Source of the DNA: Anaerolineae bacterium | GTDB lineage: Bacteria > Chloroflexota > Anaerolineae > JAAYZQ01 | DNA: 29,360 nt | Assembly: GCA_016926595.1 (NCBI GenBank) | Contig: JAFGOG010000011.1 | Location: 1 to 29,360, forward strand | Direction of reading: 5' to 3' | Shown here: piece by piece, positions 6,545 through 13,814 of the stretch | How the letters are laid out: every line of letters begins with the position of its first letter | Numbering within the stretch: the first letter of the stretch is position 1 | Position numbers and translations under genes: made by a program | The notes under the pieces: model-generated | Seen by the model: the letters and a program-made list of their open reading frames with translations, nothing else | Databases searched by the model: none | Told to the model about the DNA's origin: nothing

Positions 6545-7510
6545 CTATTGCCGATCAGCTTCTACAATGAGGGCGTAATGGTCCAAATCATCCGGCGGAT
6601 CTGGCACCGTAACGTCGTATGACGCCTTCTGGCCAGAGCTAAGCGTGTCGAGGATCGTGTAGTAAATGACGGTACGGAGCACTTCATCCTGGTCGTTATA
6701 AAAGGTGGCCACGACCCTGACAGAGTTCACGGTGAATGCGTTTTGGTTCCGCACCTCACCGAGGACATGATAGTCGCTATTTGAAATAGATCCCTGATGG
6801 CTGGCAACCTCTAGCCGGAGGGGCGCCGAATCGGTGATTGCATACTCAACCTGCAGATCATAGTTGTCAACCGTGGATGGCGGGTCCAGCAACACCAGGT
6901 CAAACGGCGCAGCTTCGCTGGCACCGACAATGTCGAGCATTGTGTAGACAAACCCGATCTCAACTACCTGGTCTACCGAGTCATAAAATGTACCCACTAT
7001 TTTGACATCGCATATGCTGCCGTCCGTGCTGTTTATCACCTCCCCAACGACGTGCAGGTCCCCGTTAGCTTTTTCATAGACAGTTGATCCCTGGACGGCA
7101 AGCGGCACCGGCGTCGGACTGGGTGTAGGTGTATCGGTAGGCGTCGGCGACGGACTAGGTGTGTCAGTTGGCGGCAGCGTACCGGTATCGGTCGGCGATG
7201 GAACAGGCGTATCGGTCGGCAGTGGTGTATCGGTAAGGGTTGGCGATGGGGTAGGGGTGTCGGTTGGCAGCGGTGTATCAGTAGCTGTGGGGGTGTCGGT
7301 AGGCAGCAGGAGGGTTGCCGTTATCGCGGGTGTCTCGGCGGTCAGAGGCACAGGGGAGTGGGTAACTGCGACGCCAGCCTCTGCCGTTAGCTGTGGGAGT
7401 GGATTGATACTCCGAACAAGAGCCACCCCCAGGCACAGCAGAACCACAAAGACAAACCCGCCGCCAAGGGCGCTAGCAATACCAAACCTGCGCAGGCTGC
7501 GTCTATCCAT
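6545..7510 (-). CDS. membrane-anchored protein with Thr/Pro-rich linker and two FxLYD domains
   Basis: A 321-residue exported protein. Residues 1-9 are basic (MDRRSLRRF) and about 11-33 form a hydrophobic signal anchor. Residues about 50-128 are a low-complexity Thr/Pro/Ser linker with repeats such as TDTPLPTDTPTPSPT. Two similar beta-rich domains of about 90 residues follow. Each has the pattern V-GEV-N, a V-x-V-x-(G/A)TFY-(D/N) strand, a YTxLD segment and a D-PP turn, as in the FxLYD family. FxLYD domains are extracellular and of unknown biochemical role. The start is the ATG at 7510 because GGAGG lies 4 nt upstream and a promoter lies at 7526-7554. The longer open frame to 8191 has no start signals and overlaps the divergent DksA-like gene. 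G+C content is lower than in the neighbours. Confidence 0.85.
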   Translation of the reverse strand: MDRRSLRRFGIASALGGGFVFVVLLCLGVALVRSINPLPQLTAEAGVAVTHSPVPLTAETPAITATLLLPTDTPTATDTPLPTDTPTPSPTLTDTPLPTDTPVPSPTDTGTLPPTDTPSPSPTPTDTPTPSPTPVPLAVQGSTVYEKANGDLHVVGEVINSTDGSICDVKIVGTFYDSVDQVVEIGFVYTMLDIVGASEAAPFDLVLLDPPSTVDNYDLQVEYAITDSAPLRLEVASHQGSISNSDYHVLGEVRNQNAFTVNSVRVVATFYNDQDEVLRTVIYYTILDTLSSGQKASYDVTVPDPPDDLDHYALIVEADRQ

Positions 7511-7525
7511 TATCCCTCCGCCGTT

Positions 7526-7554
7526 ATTGTAACGCCAGTCGCCCGAATTGGCAA
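7526..7554 (-). promoter_or_regulatory. promoter of the FxLYD gene
   Basis: On the minus strand TTGCCA (7549-7554), a 17-nt spacer and TACAAT (7526-7531). It is back to back with the promoter of the DksA-like gene 43 nt away, so one regulator could act on both. Confidence 0.65.
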
Positions 7555-7596
7555 CTTCTACCTTCAACGATTGACCCCAAACAGCCACAATGCAGG

Positions 7597-7625
7597 TTGA
7601 CGAAAAACCGCATTTGTGGTATATT
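7597..7625 (+). promoter_or_regulatory. promoter of the DksA/TraR-like gene
   Basis: TTGACG (7597-7602) and TATATT (7620-7625) with a 17-nt spacer. The predicted start is near 7632, leaving a leader of about 49 nt before the ATG at 7681. Confidence 0.65.
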
Positions 7626-7680
7626 CGTCCATCATTTGGCAGCCCATGCCATCCTTTATCACACGAGAGGAAAAGATCCG

Positions 7681-8046
7681 ATGAACACAGCCTTGACGCA
7701 GAGCAAGGCCGCCCTCGGCAAACTGGAACGGGAGCGCACAGAGACGCTCGAAGAGGTGCAAAACCTGCGAATGGATCTGCGCCGGATGGGCGAACCGACT
7801 GCCGACGAGACCGACATCGACGCCTACGAGCGGGAGAAAACACTGGCCCTGATGCAGAGCCTGGAACGCAAGCTGGAATCGCTCGACCGGGCCATCCACT
7901 TGGCACAGAATGGCGCCTATGGCATCTGCGAGCAGTGCGGCGAGCGCATCGATCCGGCCCGGCTCGAAATCCTCCCCCATGCCACCCTATGCCTGCGCTG
8001 CCAGCGCCAGTTCGAGCAGCGGAACCGGCGTATCCTTGCCACCTAG
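7681..8046 (+). CDS. DksA/TraR family zinc-finger protein
   Basis: A 121-residue protein of the family that binds the secondary channel of RNA polymerase and tunes initiation, in Proteobacteria together with ppGpp. Residues about 8-75 are a long charged helical hairpin. The four-cysteine zinc finger GICEQCGERI-x-ATLCLRCQ uses Cys83, Cys86, Cys104 and Cys107. The acidic turn DETDIDAYE (42-50) lies where DksA has its acidic coiled-coil tip. Equivalence to DksA function in this phylum is an inference. The ATG at 7681 is taken because it follows the promoter at 7597-7625 and GAGAGG lies 10 nt upstream. An in-frame upstream start at 7597 would lie inside the promoter. Confidence 0.88.
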   Translation: MNTALTQSKAALGKLERERTETLEEVQNLRMDLRRMGEPTADETDIDAYEREKTLALMQSLERKLESLDRAIHLAQNGAYGICEQCGERIDPARLEILPHATLCLRCQRQFEQRNRRILAT

Positions 8047-8184
8047 TTCTCGACCCTTCCCGCAGGCCTGAGCTGCAGCCCGATTCGTTGCTCCAACCAT
8101 TTTCATACCTTGTCGCCTTTACACCGGCATGGCGGGTTTGGAGGCGCAATCCAAAATCGACATGCGCCATACGGCCTGTACCCT

Positions 8185-8213
8185 TTGACAAACAAACAGG
8201 GCGGTGCTATACT
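8185..8213 (+). promoter_or_regulatory. strong promoter of the pyruvate:ferredoxin oxidoreductase gene
   Basis: A perfect TTGACA (8185-8190), 17-nt spacer ending in TGC, and TATACT (8208-8213). This is one of the two TTGACA-type promoters in the window and has an extended -10. The transcript should begin near 8220, about 140 nt before the start codon. Confidence 0.8.
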
Positions 8214-8235
8214 GCCGGTGACTGTGCAGAAGGCA

Positions 8236-8318
8236 TAGTTTCAGAGCCGAAACTACAGGTTGTGACGTGCACGTCGTGGGACTGACTTATAAGCACGCCA
8301 GGCTTACCAGCCTGGCGT
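8236..8318 (+). promoter_or_regulatory. structured leader with three palindromes upstream of PFOR
   Basis: Three symmetric elements follow one another in the roughly 140-nt untranslated leader. TAGTTTC (8236-8242) pairs with GAAACTA (8249-8255). GACGTGCACGTC (8264-8275) is a perfect 12-nt palindrome that could be a dimer-binding operator. ACGCCAGGCT (8295-8304) pairs with AGCCTGGCGT (8309-8318) around TACC. The last hairpin is followed by TTTGCC, so it is at best a weak terminator. No known riboswitch class was recognised. Confidence 0.5.
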
Positions 8319-8360
8319 TTGCCTGAGAGACGGGACTGAACATTCGTATAGGAGGTTTCT

Positions 8361-11300
8361 ATGACAGACAGAAAGATGGTTACCATCGACGGCAACGAAG
8401 CCGTAGCCTATGTCGCCCACAAGGTCAGCGAGGTCATCGCCATCTATCCCATTACGCCCTCCAGCCCGATGGGCGAGCACGCCGACGCCTTCTCAGTAGA
8501 GGGCCAGGCAAACATCTGGGGGACAATCCCCCTGGTGGTCGAGATGCAATCAGAGGGAGGCGCTTCTGGCGCCGTCCATGGCGCCCTGCAGACAGGCGCA
8601 CTGACCACGACCTTTACCGCTTCCCAGGGCTTGATGTTGATGCTCCCCAATATGTTCAAGATTGCCGGCGAACTGACCCCGACAGTCTTTCACGTGTCCG
8701 CCCGGAGCCTGGCGACCCATGCCCTGTCGATCTTTGGCGATCACAGCGACGTCATGGCTGTCCGCTCCACCGGTTGGGGACTGCTGTCCAGCAACTCGGT
8801 ACAGGAAGCAATGGACCTGGCCCTCATCGCCCACGCCGCCACGCTGGAGGCGCGAGTGCCGTTTGTTCACTTTTTTGACGGCTTTCGCACCAGCCACGAG
8901 ATCAACAAGATCGAAGAGCTGACCCGGGAAGATATGCGGGCTATGATCGACGACGAGCTGGTCATGGCCCACCGCGCCCGCGCTATGAGCCCCGACCGCC
9001 CTGTCATCCGCGGCACAGCTCAGAACCCGGACGTCTTTTTCCAGGGACGGGAGACGTCGAACTCCTACTACCTGAAAACGCCGGCGATTGTCCAGAAAGC
9101 TATGGACAGGTTCGCCAGCATTGTCGGGCGCCAGTACCGCCTGTTCGATTACGTCGGCGCGCCCGACGCCGAGCGGGTCATTGTCATGATGGGCTCAGGC
9201 ACCGAGGTCGCTCATGAAACGACCGAACACCTGGCCAACCACGGTGAGAAGGTAGGCCTGGTCAAGGTGCGCCTCTACCGGCCGTTCAGCATCGAGCATT
9301 TTGTCCGCGCGCTGCCCCAGACGGTCAAGACCATCGCCGCGCTGGATCGGACCAAGGAGCCGGGCGCTGCAGGCGAGCCGCTGTACCTGGATTGCGTGGC
9401 GGCCCTGGTCGAAGCGGGCCGGACGGACATCAAGGTCATTGGCGGGCGCTATGGCCTGGGCAGCAAGGACGTTACCCCGGCCATGATCAAGGCCGTTTAC
9501 GACGAAGCGGCCAAGGCCGAGCCGCGCGATCACTTTACGGTAGGCATCATCGACGACGTGACCCACACCAGCCTGGACGTCGATCCAACCTTTAACATCG
9601 AGCCCGACGACGTGGTGCGGGCCATGTTCTATGGGCTCGGCTCTGACGGTACAGTCAGCGCCAACCACAACAGCATCCGGATCATCGGCGAGGGGACCAG
9701 CAACTGGGCGCAGGGCTATTTTGAGTACGACTCGAGAAAGGCCGGCACGGTGACCGTGTCGCACCTCCGCTTCGGACCGCGGCCGATCCGCCAGACCTGC
9801 TTTATCAGCTCGGCCAACTTTCTGGCTTGCCACCAGTTTGTCTTCCTGGAAAAGTTCGACGTGCTGGCCCCGGCCGTCAAGGGGGCGACCTTTTTGCTGA
9901 ACGCACCTTACGGCCCCAGCGAGATATGGGACAAGCTCCCGCGGCAGGTCCAACAGCAGATCATCGACAAGGAGCTGAAATTCTACGTCATCGACGCCTA
10001 CCGGGTAGCCGCAGAGACGGGCATGGGGGTACGGATCAACACCATCATGCAGACCGCCTTCTTTGGCATCTCGGGCATCCTGCCCCGCGATGAAGCGATT
10101 GCCGCCATCAAGAACGCCATCCAGGAGACCTATGGCTCACGGGGCGAAAAGGTCGTCCAGCAGAACTTTGCCGCCGTCGACCAGGCCCTGGCCAATCTGT
10201 TCCGGGTGGAGGTCCTGGACAAGGTCACCAGCGACTTTGATATGCCGCCCGTGGTAGCGCCTGAGGCGCCCGAATTTGTCCAAGAGGTACTGGCGCCGAT
10301 CATGACCCGCAAGGGCAACGATCTGCCGGTGTCCAAGTTCCCGGTAGACGGCACCTACCCATCGGCCACCACCCAGTGGGAAAAGCGCAACGTTGCCATG
10401 GAAATCCCGGCCTGGGATCCCGAGATCTGCATCCAATGCGCCAAGTGCGCCTTCGCCTGCCCGCACGCCGCCATCCGGTTCAAGATTTACGATCAAAAGC
10501 TGTTGGCCAGCGCACCGCCGACCTTCAAGTCGGCCCCGGCCAAGGGCAAAGAGTACGCCGGCATGGTAGCCACCATCCAGATTGCGCCGGAGGACTGCAC
10601 CGGCTGCGGCGTGTGCGTCCATGTTTGCCCGGTCAAGAACAAGCAGCAGCCCAACCTCAAGTCACTCAACATGGTCGAACAGATCCCGATCCGCGTCGCC
10701 GAGCGCGAGAATTACCGGTTCTTCCTGAGCCTTCCCGATTTCGACCGGACGCAGGTCAAGACCAACTCAGTCAAGGGCTCCCAACTTCTCCGGCCCCTGT
10801 TCGAATACTCGGGCGCGTGCGCCGGCTGCGGCGAAACACCCTATGTCAAGCTGCTCAGCCAGCTCTTTGGCGACCGGGCGATCATCGCCAACGCCACGGG
10901 CTGCTCGTCGATCTATGGCGCCAACCTGCCGACCACGCCGTGGGCTAAAAACCAAGATGGGCGCGGCCCAACCTGGTCGAACAGCTTGTTCGAGGACAAT
11001 GCCGAGTTTGGGTTTGGCTTCCGCCTGACCGCCGACAAGCATGGCGAGTACGCCCGTGAGCTGGTGCAACAACTGCGCGGCCTGATCGGCGACGAGCTGG
11101 CCGACGGCATCCTCACCGCCCAGCAGACGACCGAGGCCGACATCGCGGCCCAGCGCGCTCGCGTGGCCGAGCTCAAGGCCCGCCTGGAAGGCGCCGCAGA
11201 GCGCACGGCCGAGGTGGAACAGCTTCACAGCCTGGCGGACATGCTGGTCGTCAAGTCGATCTGGGTCCTGGGCGGCGACGGCTGGGCCTATGACATCGGC

Positions 11301-11918
11301 TTTGGCGGGCTGGACCACGTCCTGGCCTCGGGCCGCAACATCAACGTCTTGGTTCTCGACACGCAGGTCTATTCCAATACTGGCGGCCAGATGTCCAAGG
11401 CCACGCCGCGGGCAGCCGTGGCCCGCTTTGCGGCAGGCGGCAAGTCGACGCCGAAAAAGGACCTGGGCATGATCGCCATGACCTATGGCAATATTTATGT
11501 CGCTCAGGTGGCAATGGGCGCCAACGATACGCAGACGGTCAAGGCCTTTGTTGAGGCCGAATCTTACGACGGCCCGAGCCTGGTCATTGCCTACAGCCAC
11601 TGCATCAACCATGGCATCAACATGCGCACCGGATTCGACCAGCAGCAGTTGGCCGTCGACTCGGGCGCGTGGGTGCTGTACCGCTACGACCCGCGCCGGG
11701 CGGACCAGGGCCTGAACCCACTGCAGCTCGACTCCAAGGCGCCCAAGATCCCGTTCGTAGATTATGCCTACAACGAGACACGCTTCAAGATGCTGACCCA
11801 GTCGGATCCGGAGGCAGCCGCCCGGCTGCTCGAGCTGGCCCAACAGGACGTGTACAAGCGCTGGCGGCAGTACGAGCAGATGGCCGCGATGGACTATAGT
11901 CTTGACGCCAAGTCATAA
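8361..11918 (+). CDS. nifJ: pyruvate:ferredoxin (flavodoxin) oxidoreductase
   Basis: A single-chain, 1185-residue pyruvate:ferredoxin oxidoreductase. It converts pyruvate and CoA to acetyl-CoA and CO2 with thiamine diphosphate and passes electrons through three [4Fe-4S] clusters to ferredoxin or flavodoxin. The N-terminal pyrimidine-binding domain carries YPITPSSPMGE and EGGASGAVHGAL. A gamma-type domain follows, and then a two-cluster ferredoxin domain with Cys690/693/696/700 and Cys746/749/752/756. The C-terminal diphosphate-binding domain has CAGCGE (Cys820, Cys823), GGDGW (971-975), the Mg-binding LDTQVYSNTGGQ and the conserved late cysteine SHCINHG (Cys1081). Length and order are those of NifJ/Por. 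The ATG at 8361 has AGGAGG just upstream. The following DHODH-like gene lies 47 nt downstream and is probably cotranscribed. Confidence 0.97.
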   Translation: MTDRKMVTIDGNEAVAYVAHKVSEVIAIYPITPSSPMGEHADAFSVEGQANIWGTIPLVVEMQSEGGASGAVHGALQTGALTTTFTASQGLMLMLPNMFKIAGELTPTVFHVSARSLATHALSIFGDHSDVMAVRSTGWGLLSSNSVQEAMDLALIAHAATLEARVPFVHFFDGFRTSHEINKIEELTREDMRAMIDDELVMAHRARAMSPDRPVIRGTAQNPDVFFQGRETSNSYYLKTPAIVQKAMDRFASIVGRQYRLFDYVGAPDAERVIVMMGSGTEVAHETTEHLANHGEKVGLVKVRLYRPFSIEHFVRALPQTVKTIAALDRTKEPGAAGEPLYLDCVAALVEAGRTDIKVIGGRYGLGSKDVTPAMIKAVYDEAAKAEPRDHFTVGIIDDVTHTSLDVDPTFNIEPDDVVRAMFYGLGSDGTVSANHNSIRIIGEGTSNWAQGYFEYDSRKAGTVTVSHLRFGPRPIRQTCFISSANFLACHQFVFLEKFDVLAPAVKGATFLLNAPYGPSEIWDKLPRQVQQQIIDKELKFYVIDAYRVAAETGMGVRINTIMQTAFFGISGILPRDEAIAAIKNAIQETYGSRGEKVVQQNFAAVDQALANLFRVEVLDKVTSDFDMPPVVAPEAPEFVQEVLAPIMTRKGNDLPVSKFPVDGTYPSATTQWEKRNVAMEIPAWDPEICIQCAKCAFACPHAAIRFKIYDQKLLASAPPTFKSAPAKGKEYAGMVATIQIAPEDCTGCGVCVHVCPVKNKQQPNLKSLNMVEQIPIRVAERENYRFFLSLPDFDRTQVKTNSVKGSQLLRPLFEYSGACAGCGETPYVKLLSQLFGDRAIIANATGCSSIYGANLPTTPWAKNQDGRGPTWSNSLFEDNAEFGFGFRLTADKHGEYARELVQQLRGLIGDELADGILTAQQTTEADIAAQRARVAELKARLEGAAERTAEVEQLHSLADMLVVKSIWVLGGDGWAYDIGFGGLDHVLASGRNINVLVLDTQVYSNTGGQMSKATPRAAVARFAAGGKSTPKKDLGMIAMTYGNIYVAQVAMGANDTQTVKAFVEAESYDGPSLVIAYSHCINHGINMRTGFDQQQLAVDSGAWVLYRYDPRRADQGLNPLQLDSKAPKIPFVDYAYNETRFKMLTQSDPEAAARLLELAQQDVYKRWRQYEQMAAMDYSLDAKS

Positions 11919-11965
11919 GGGCGACCTGCCGTGCTCGCCCGTTAGCCAGAGCAGGAGGAAATGGC

Positions 11966-12958
11966 ATGATTGACCTATCCACAACTTATATGGGCATACC
12001 GCTCAAGAACCCGATCGTCCCGTCGGCGTCGCCCCTGTCGGCCGAACTGGACACGATCAAGCGCATGGAGGACGCCGGGGCAGCGGCGGTGACACTGCCG
12101 TCCCTCTTTGAGGAACAGGTCGAGTTTGAGGCGGAATCCTTGTCCTACTTTATGGAGCTGGGTACCTATAGCTATGCCGAGGCGCTGACCTACTTTCCAC
12201 CGCTTAAAGAGTTCCGGCGCGGCCCAAAAGAGTATGTCGAGCACATCCGCAAGGCCAGCCAGGCGGTGGGCATTCCGATCATCGCCAGCCTGAACGGCAT
12301 CAGCCCCGGCGGCTGGACCGGCTACGCCCGCCAGTTCCAGGAGGCGGGGGCGGCCGCGGTCGAGCTGAACATCTACTACCTCCCGACCAGGAGCCAGATG
12401 ACCGGAGACGAGGTCGAACAGCTCTACCTGTCGATCGTGGAAGACGTAAAACAGCACATCACCATCCCGGTCGCGGTCAAGCTCGGTCCATTCTTCAGCT
12501 CGCTGCCGAACATCGCCACACGCCTGGACGCGGCCGGGGCCAACGGACTCGTCCTATTCAACCGTTTCTACCAGCCCGACCTGGACATCGAGGCGCTCGA
12601 CGTGCAGCCTCACCTGGTACTGAGCACATCGGATGAGATGCGGCTGCCGCTGCGCTGGATCGCCATTATATACGGGCAGGTCAAGGCCTCTCTGGCCCTG
12701 ACCACCGGTATCCACACGCCGGAAGACGTGCTCAAGGCGGTCATGGCGGGCGCCGACGTCGCCAACGTCTGCTCGGTACTGCTCCAGGAAGGGGTGGGCA
12801 AGATCGGCGATCTGCTGCAAGGCATCACCACCTGGATGGAAGAGCACGAGTACAAATCGATCTCTGAGATGAAAGGCAGCCTAAGCCTGAGATCGGTCCC
12901 AGAGCCGGCGGCCTTTGAGCGCGCCAATTATATGAAAGTGCTCAAGAGCTACAAATAG
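11966..12958 (+). CDS. dihydroorotate dehydrogenase-like FMN protein
   Basis: A 330-residue TIM-barrel protein related to class 1 dihydroorotate dehydrogenases. The start MIDLSTTYMGIPLKNPIVPSA and the end with TGIHTPEDVLKAVMAGADVANV (FMN phosphate-binding region) are typical. In true class 1 enzymes the strand ending ELN is followed by a SCPN-type loop with the catalytic cysteine nearby. Here it reads VELNIYYLPT, so the usual catalytic motif is missing and pyrimidine synthesis is doubtful. As I recall, similar dihydroorotate dehydrogenase-like proteins are often encoded beside pyruvate:ferredoxin oxidoreductase genes, as here, which suggests a redox role tied to that enzyme. The ATG at 11966 has AGGAGG (11953-11958). 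An earlier ATG at 11961 is out of frame and stops at once. A strong terminator follows. Confidence 0.85.
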   Translation: MIDLSTTYMGIPLKNPIVPSASPLSAELDTIKRMEDAGAAAVTLPSLFEEQVEFEAESLSYFMELGTYSYAEALTYFPPLKEFRRGPKEYVEHIRKASQAVGIPIIASLNGISPGGWTGYARQFQEAGAAAVELNIYYLPTRSQMTGDEVEQLYLSIVEDVKQHITIPVAVKLGPFFSSLPNIATRLDAAGANGLVLFNRFYQPDLDIEALDVQPHLVLSTSDEMRLPLRWIAIIYGQVKASLALTTGIHTPEDVLKAVMAGADVANVCSVLLQEGVGKIGDLLQGITTWMEEHEYKSISEMKGSLSLRSVPEPAAFERANYMKVLKSYK

Positions 12959-12963
12959 CGACG

Positions 12964-13014
12964 GAGCAAACCGAGAGGGTAGCTTTGCTCGCGCAGAGCT
13001 ACCCTCTTTTGCTC
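12964..13014 (+). terminator. rho-independent terminator of the PFOR operon
   Basis: AGAGGGTAGCT (12974-12984) pairs with AGCTACCCTCT (12997-13007) around a 12-nt loop and is followed by TTTTGCTC. A second arm, GAGCAAA at 12964-12970, can extend the stem by pairing with TTTGCTC at 13008-13014. It clearly closes the PFOR/DHODH-like transcript. Confidence 0.85.
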
Positions 13015-13084
13015 CCGCCCAAAGCCTTGCCGCAGGGCGATAGGGCCTGCCATGAGCACCACCAACCGCCGATAGCCAGCAACC

Positions 13085-13810
13085 ATGGATCTAAACCAGC
13101 TAACCGAGCTAAACGAAAAACGGCGGGCCATCCGGCCACTGCTCTCGCCCACCGACCCGGCCGACGCCCTGACCAGTTACTATGCCCTGTGGCACGATCC
13201 ACGCCGGACGCAGCTCACTCTCCACCACGACGACCAACGCCGCGTGGACGGCTTTGTCGCCGTCTCACAAACAGGCGTTGACCTCTTCCGGCTATTGGTC
13301 ACCCTCCACGCACCAGACAACACAGCCACAGGGGAGCTGCTGCAAACAGCTCTGGCGCCAGCCCGGCCCTACCGTTTCATCATTCCGGTTGCATTGGCCG
13401 GCGCCGTCCGCGACTATGTCGAGGTAGGCCGGTCGAGCTTGAACCGCATCTACCTCCTGGATACAGCCAGATTCCGGCCGGTCATAAACGTCCTGGTACA
13501 GCGCGTTGGCGCCGCAGACGGCGCGCCGCGTTTCGAGATCGAGTCGCAGGGCGAGATCATGGCCATGTCAGGCACTAACTGGCGCTCGCCGACCTTTGCC
13601 GAGGTGTTTGTCTACACCCACCCGCGGGGTCGCGGGCGGGGCTGGGGTCGCTCAGTCGTATCAGCCTGCACCACCGCCCTGCTTGAGGAAAAGCTTCGGC
13701 CACTGTATATCGTCGACGAGGGGAACCAAGCCTCTATTCGCACTGCCGAAGCGGTGGGCTATGTGGACACCGGCCTGCGCGAGTTTGCCGGCGAGGGGCA
13801 ATTGAAATAG
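13085..13810 (+). CDS. GNAT-family N-acetyltransferase
   Basis: A 241-residue protein whose C-terminal half fits the GNAT fold of acetyl-CoA-dependent acyltransferases. It has a strand (AEVFVYTHP), an acetyl-CoA pyrophosphate-binding loop RGRGRGWGRSVV at about 179-190, then helix SACTTALLEEKL and the late motif NQASIRTAEAVGYVDTG typical of GNAT enzymes. The N-terminal half (about 1-130) is poorly characterised and may be a second, degenerate GNAT half or a substrate-recognition domain. The substrate is unknown. The ATG at 13085 lacks a clear Shine-Dalgarno sequence. The gene is convergent with smc: the stop codons are only 4 nt apart and no clear terminator lies between them. Confidence 0.75.
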   Translation: MDLNQLTELNEKRRAIRPLLSPTDPADALTSYYALWHDPRRTQLTLHHDDQRRVDGFVAVSQTGVDLFRLLVTLHAPDNTATGELLQTALAPARPYRFIIPVALAGAVRDYVEVGRSSLNRIYLLDTARFRPVINVLVQRVGAADGAPRFEIESQGEIMAMSGTNWRSPTFAEVFVYTHPRGRGRGWGRSVVSACTTALLEEKLRPLYIVDEGNQASIRTAEAVGYVDTGLREFAGEGQLK

Positions 13811-13814
13811 CGGT

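Noticed and set aside
7161..7300. Possible minisatellite in GGTGTATCGGT-like units
   Set aside because: The repetition follows directly from the Thr/Pro-rich linker encoded on the minus strand in the FxLYD gene.
7511..8191. N-terminal extension of the FxLYD frame upstream of 7510
   Set aside because: It would cover the divergent DksA-like gene and both promoters. The anchored start with GGAGG at 7510 explains the protein fully.
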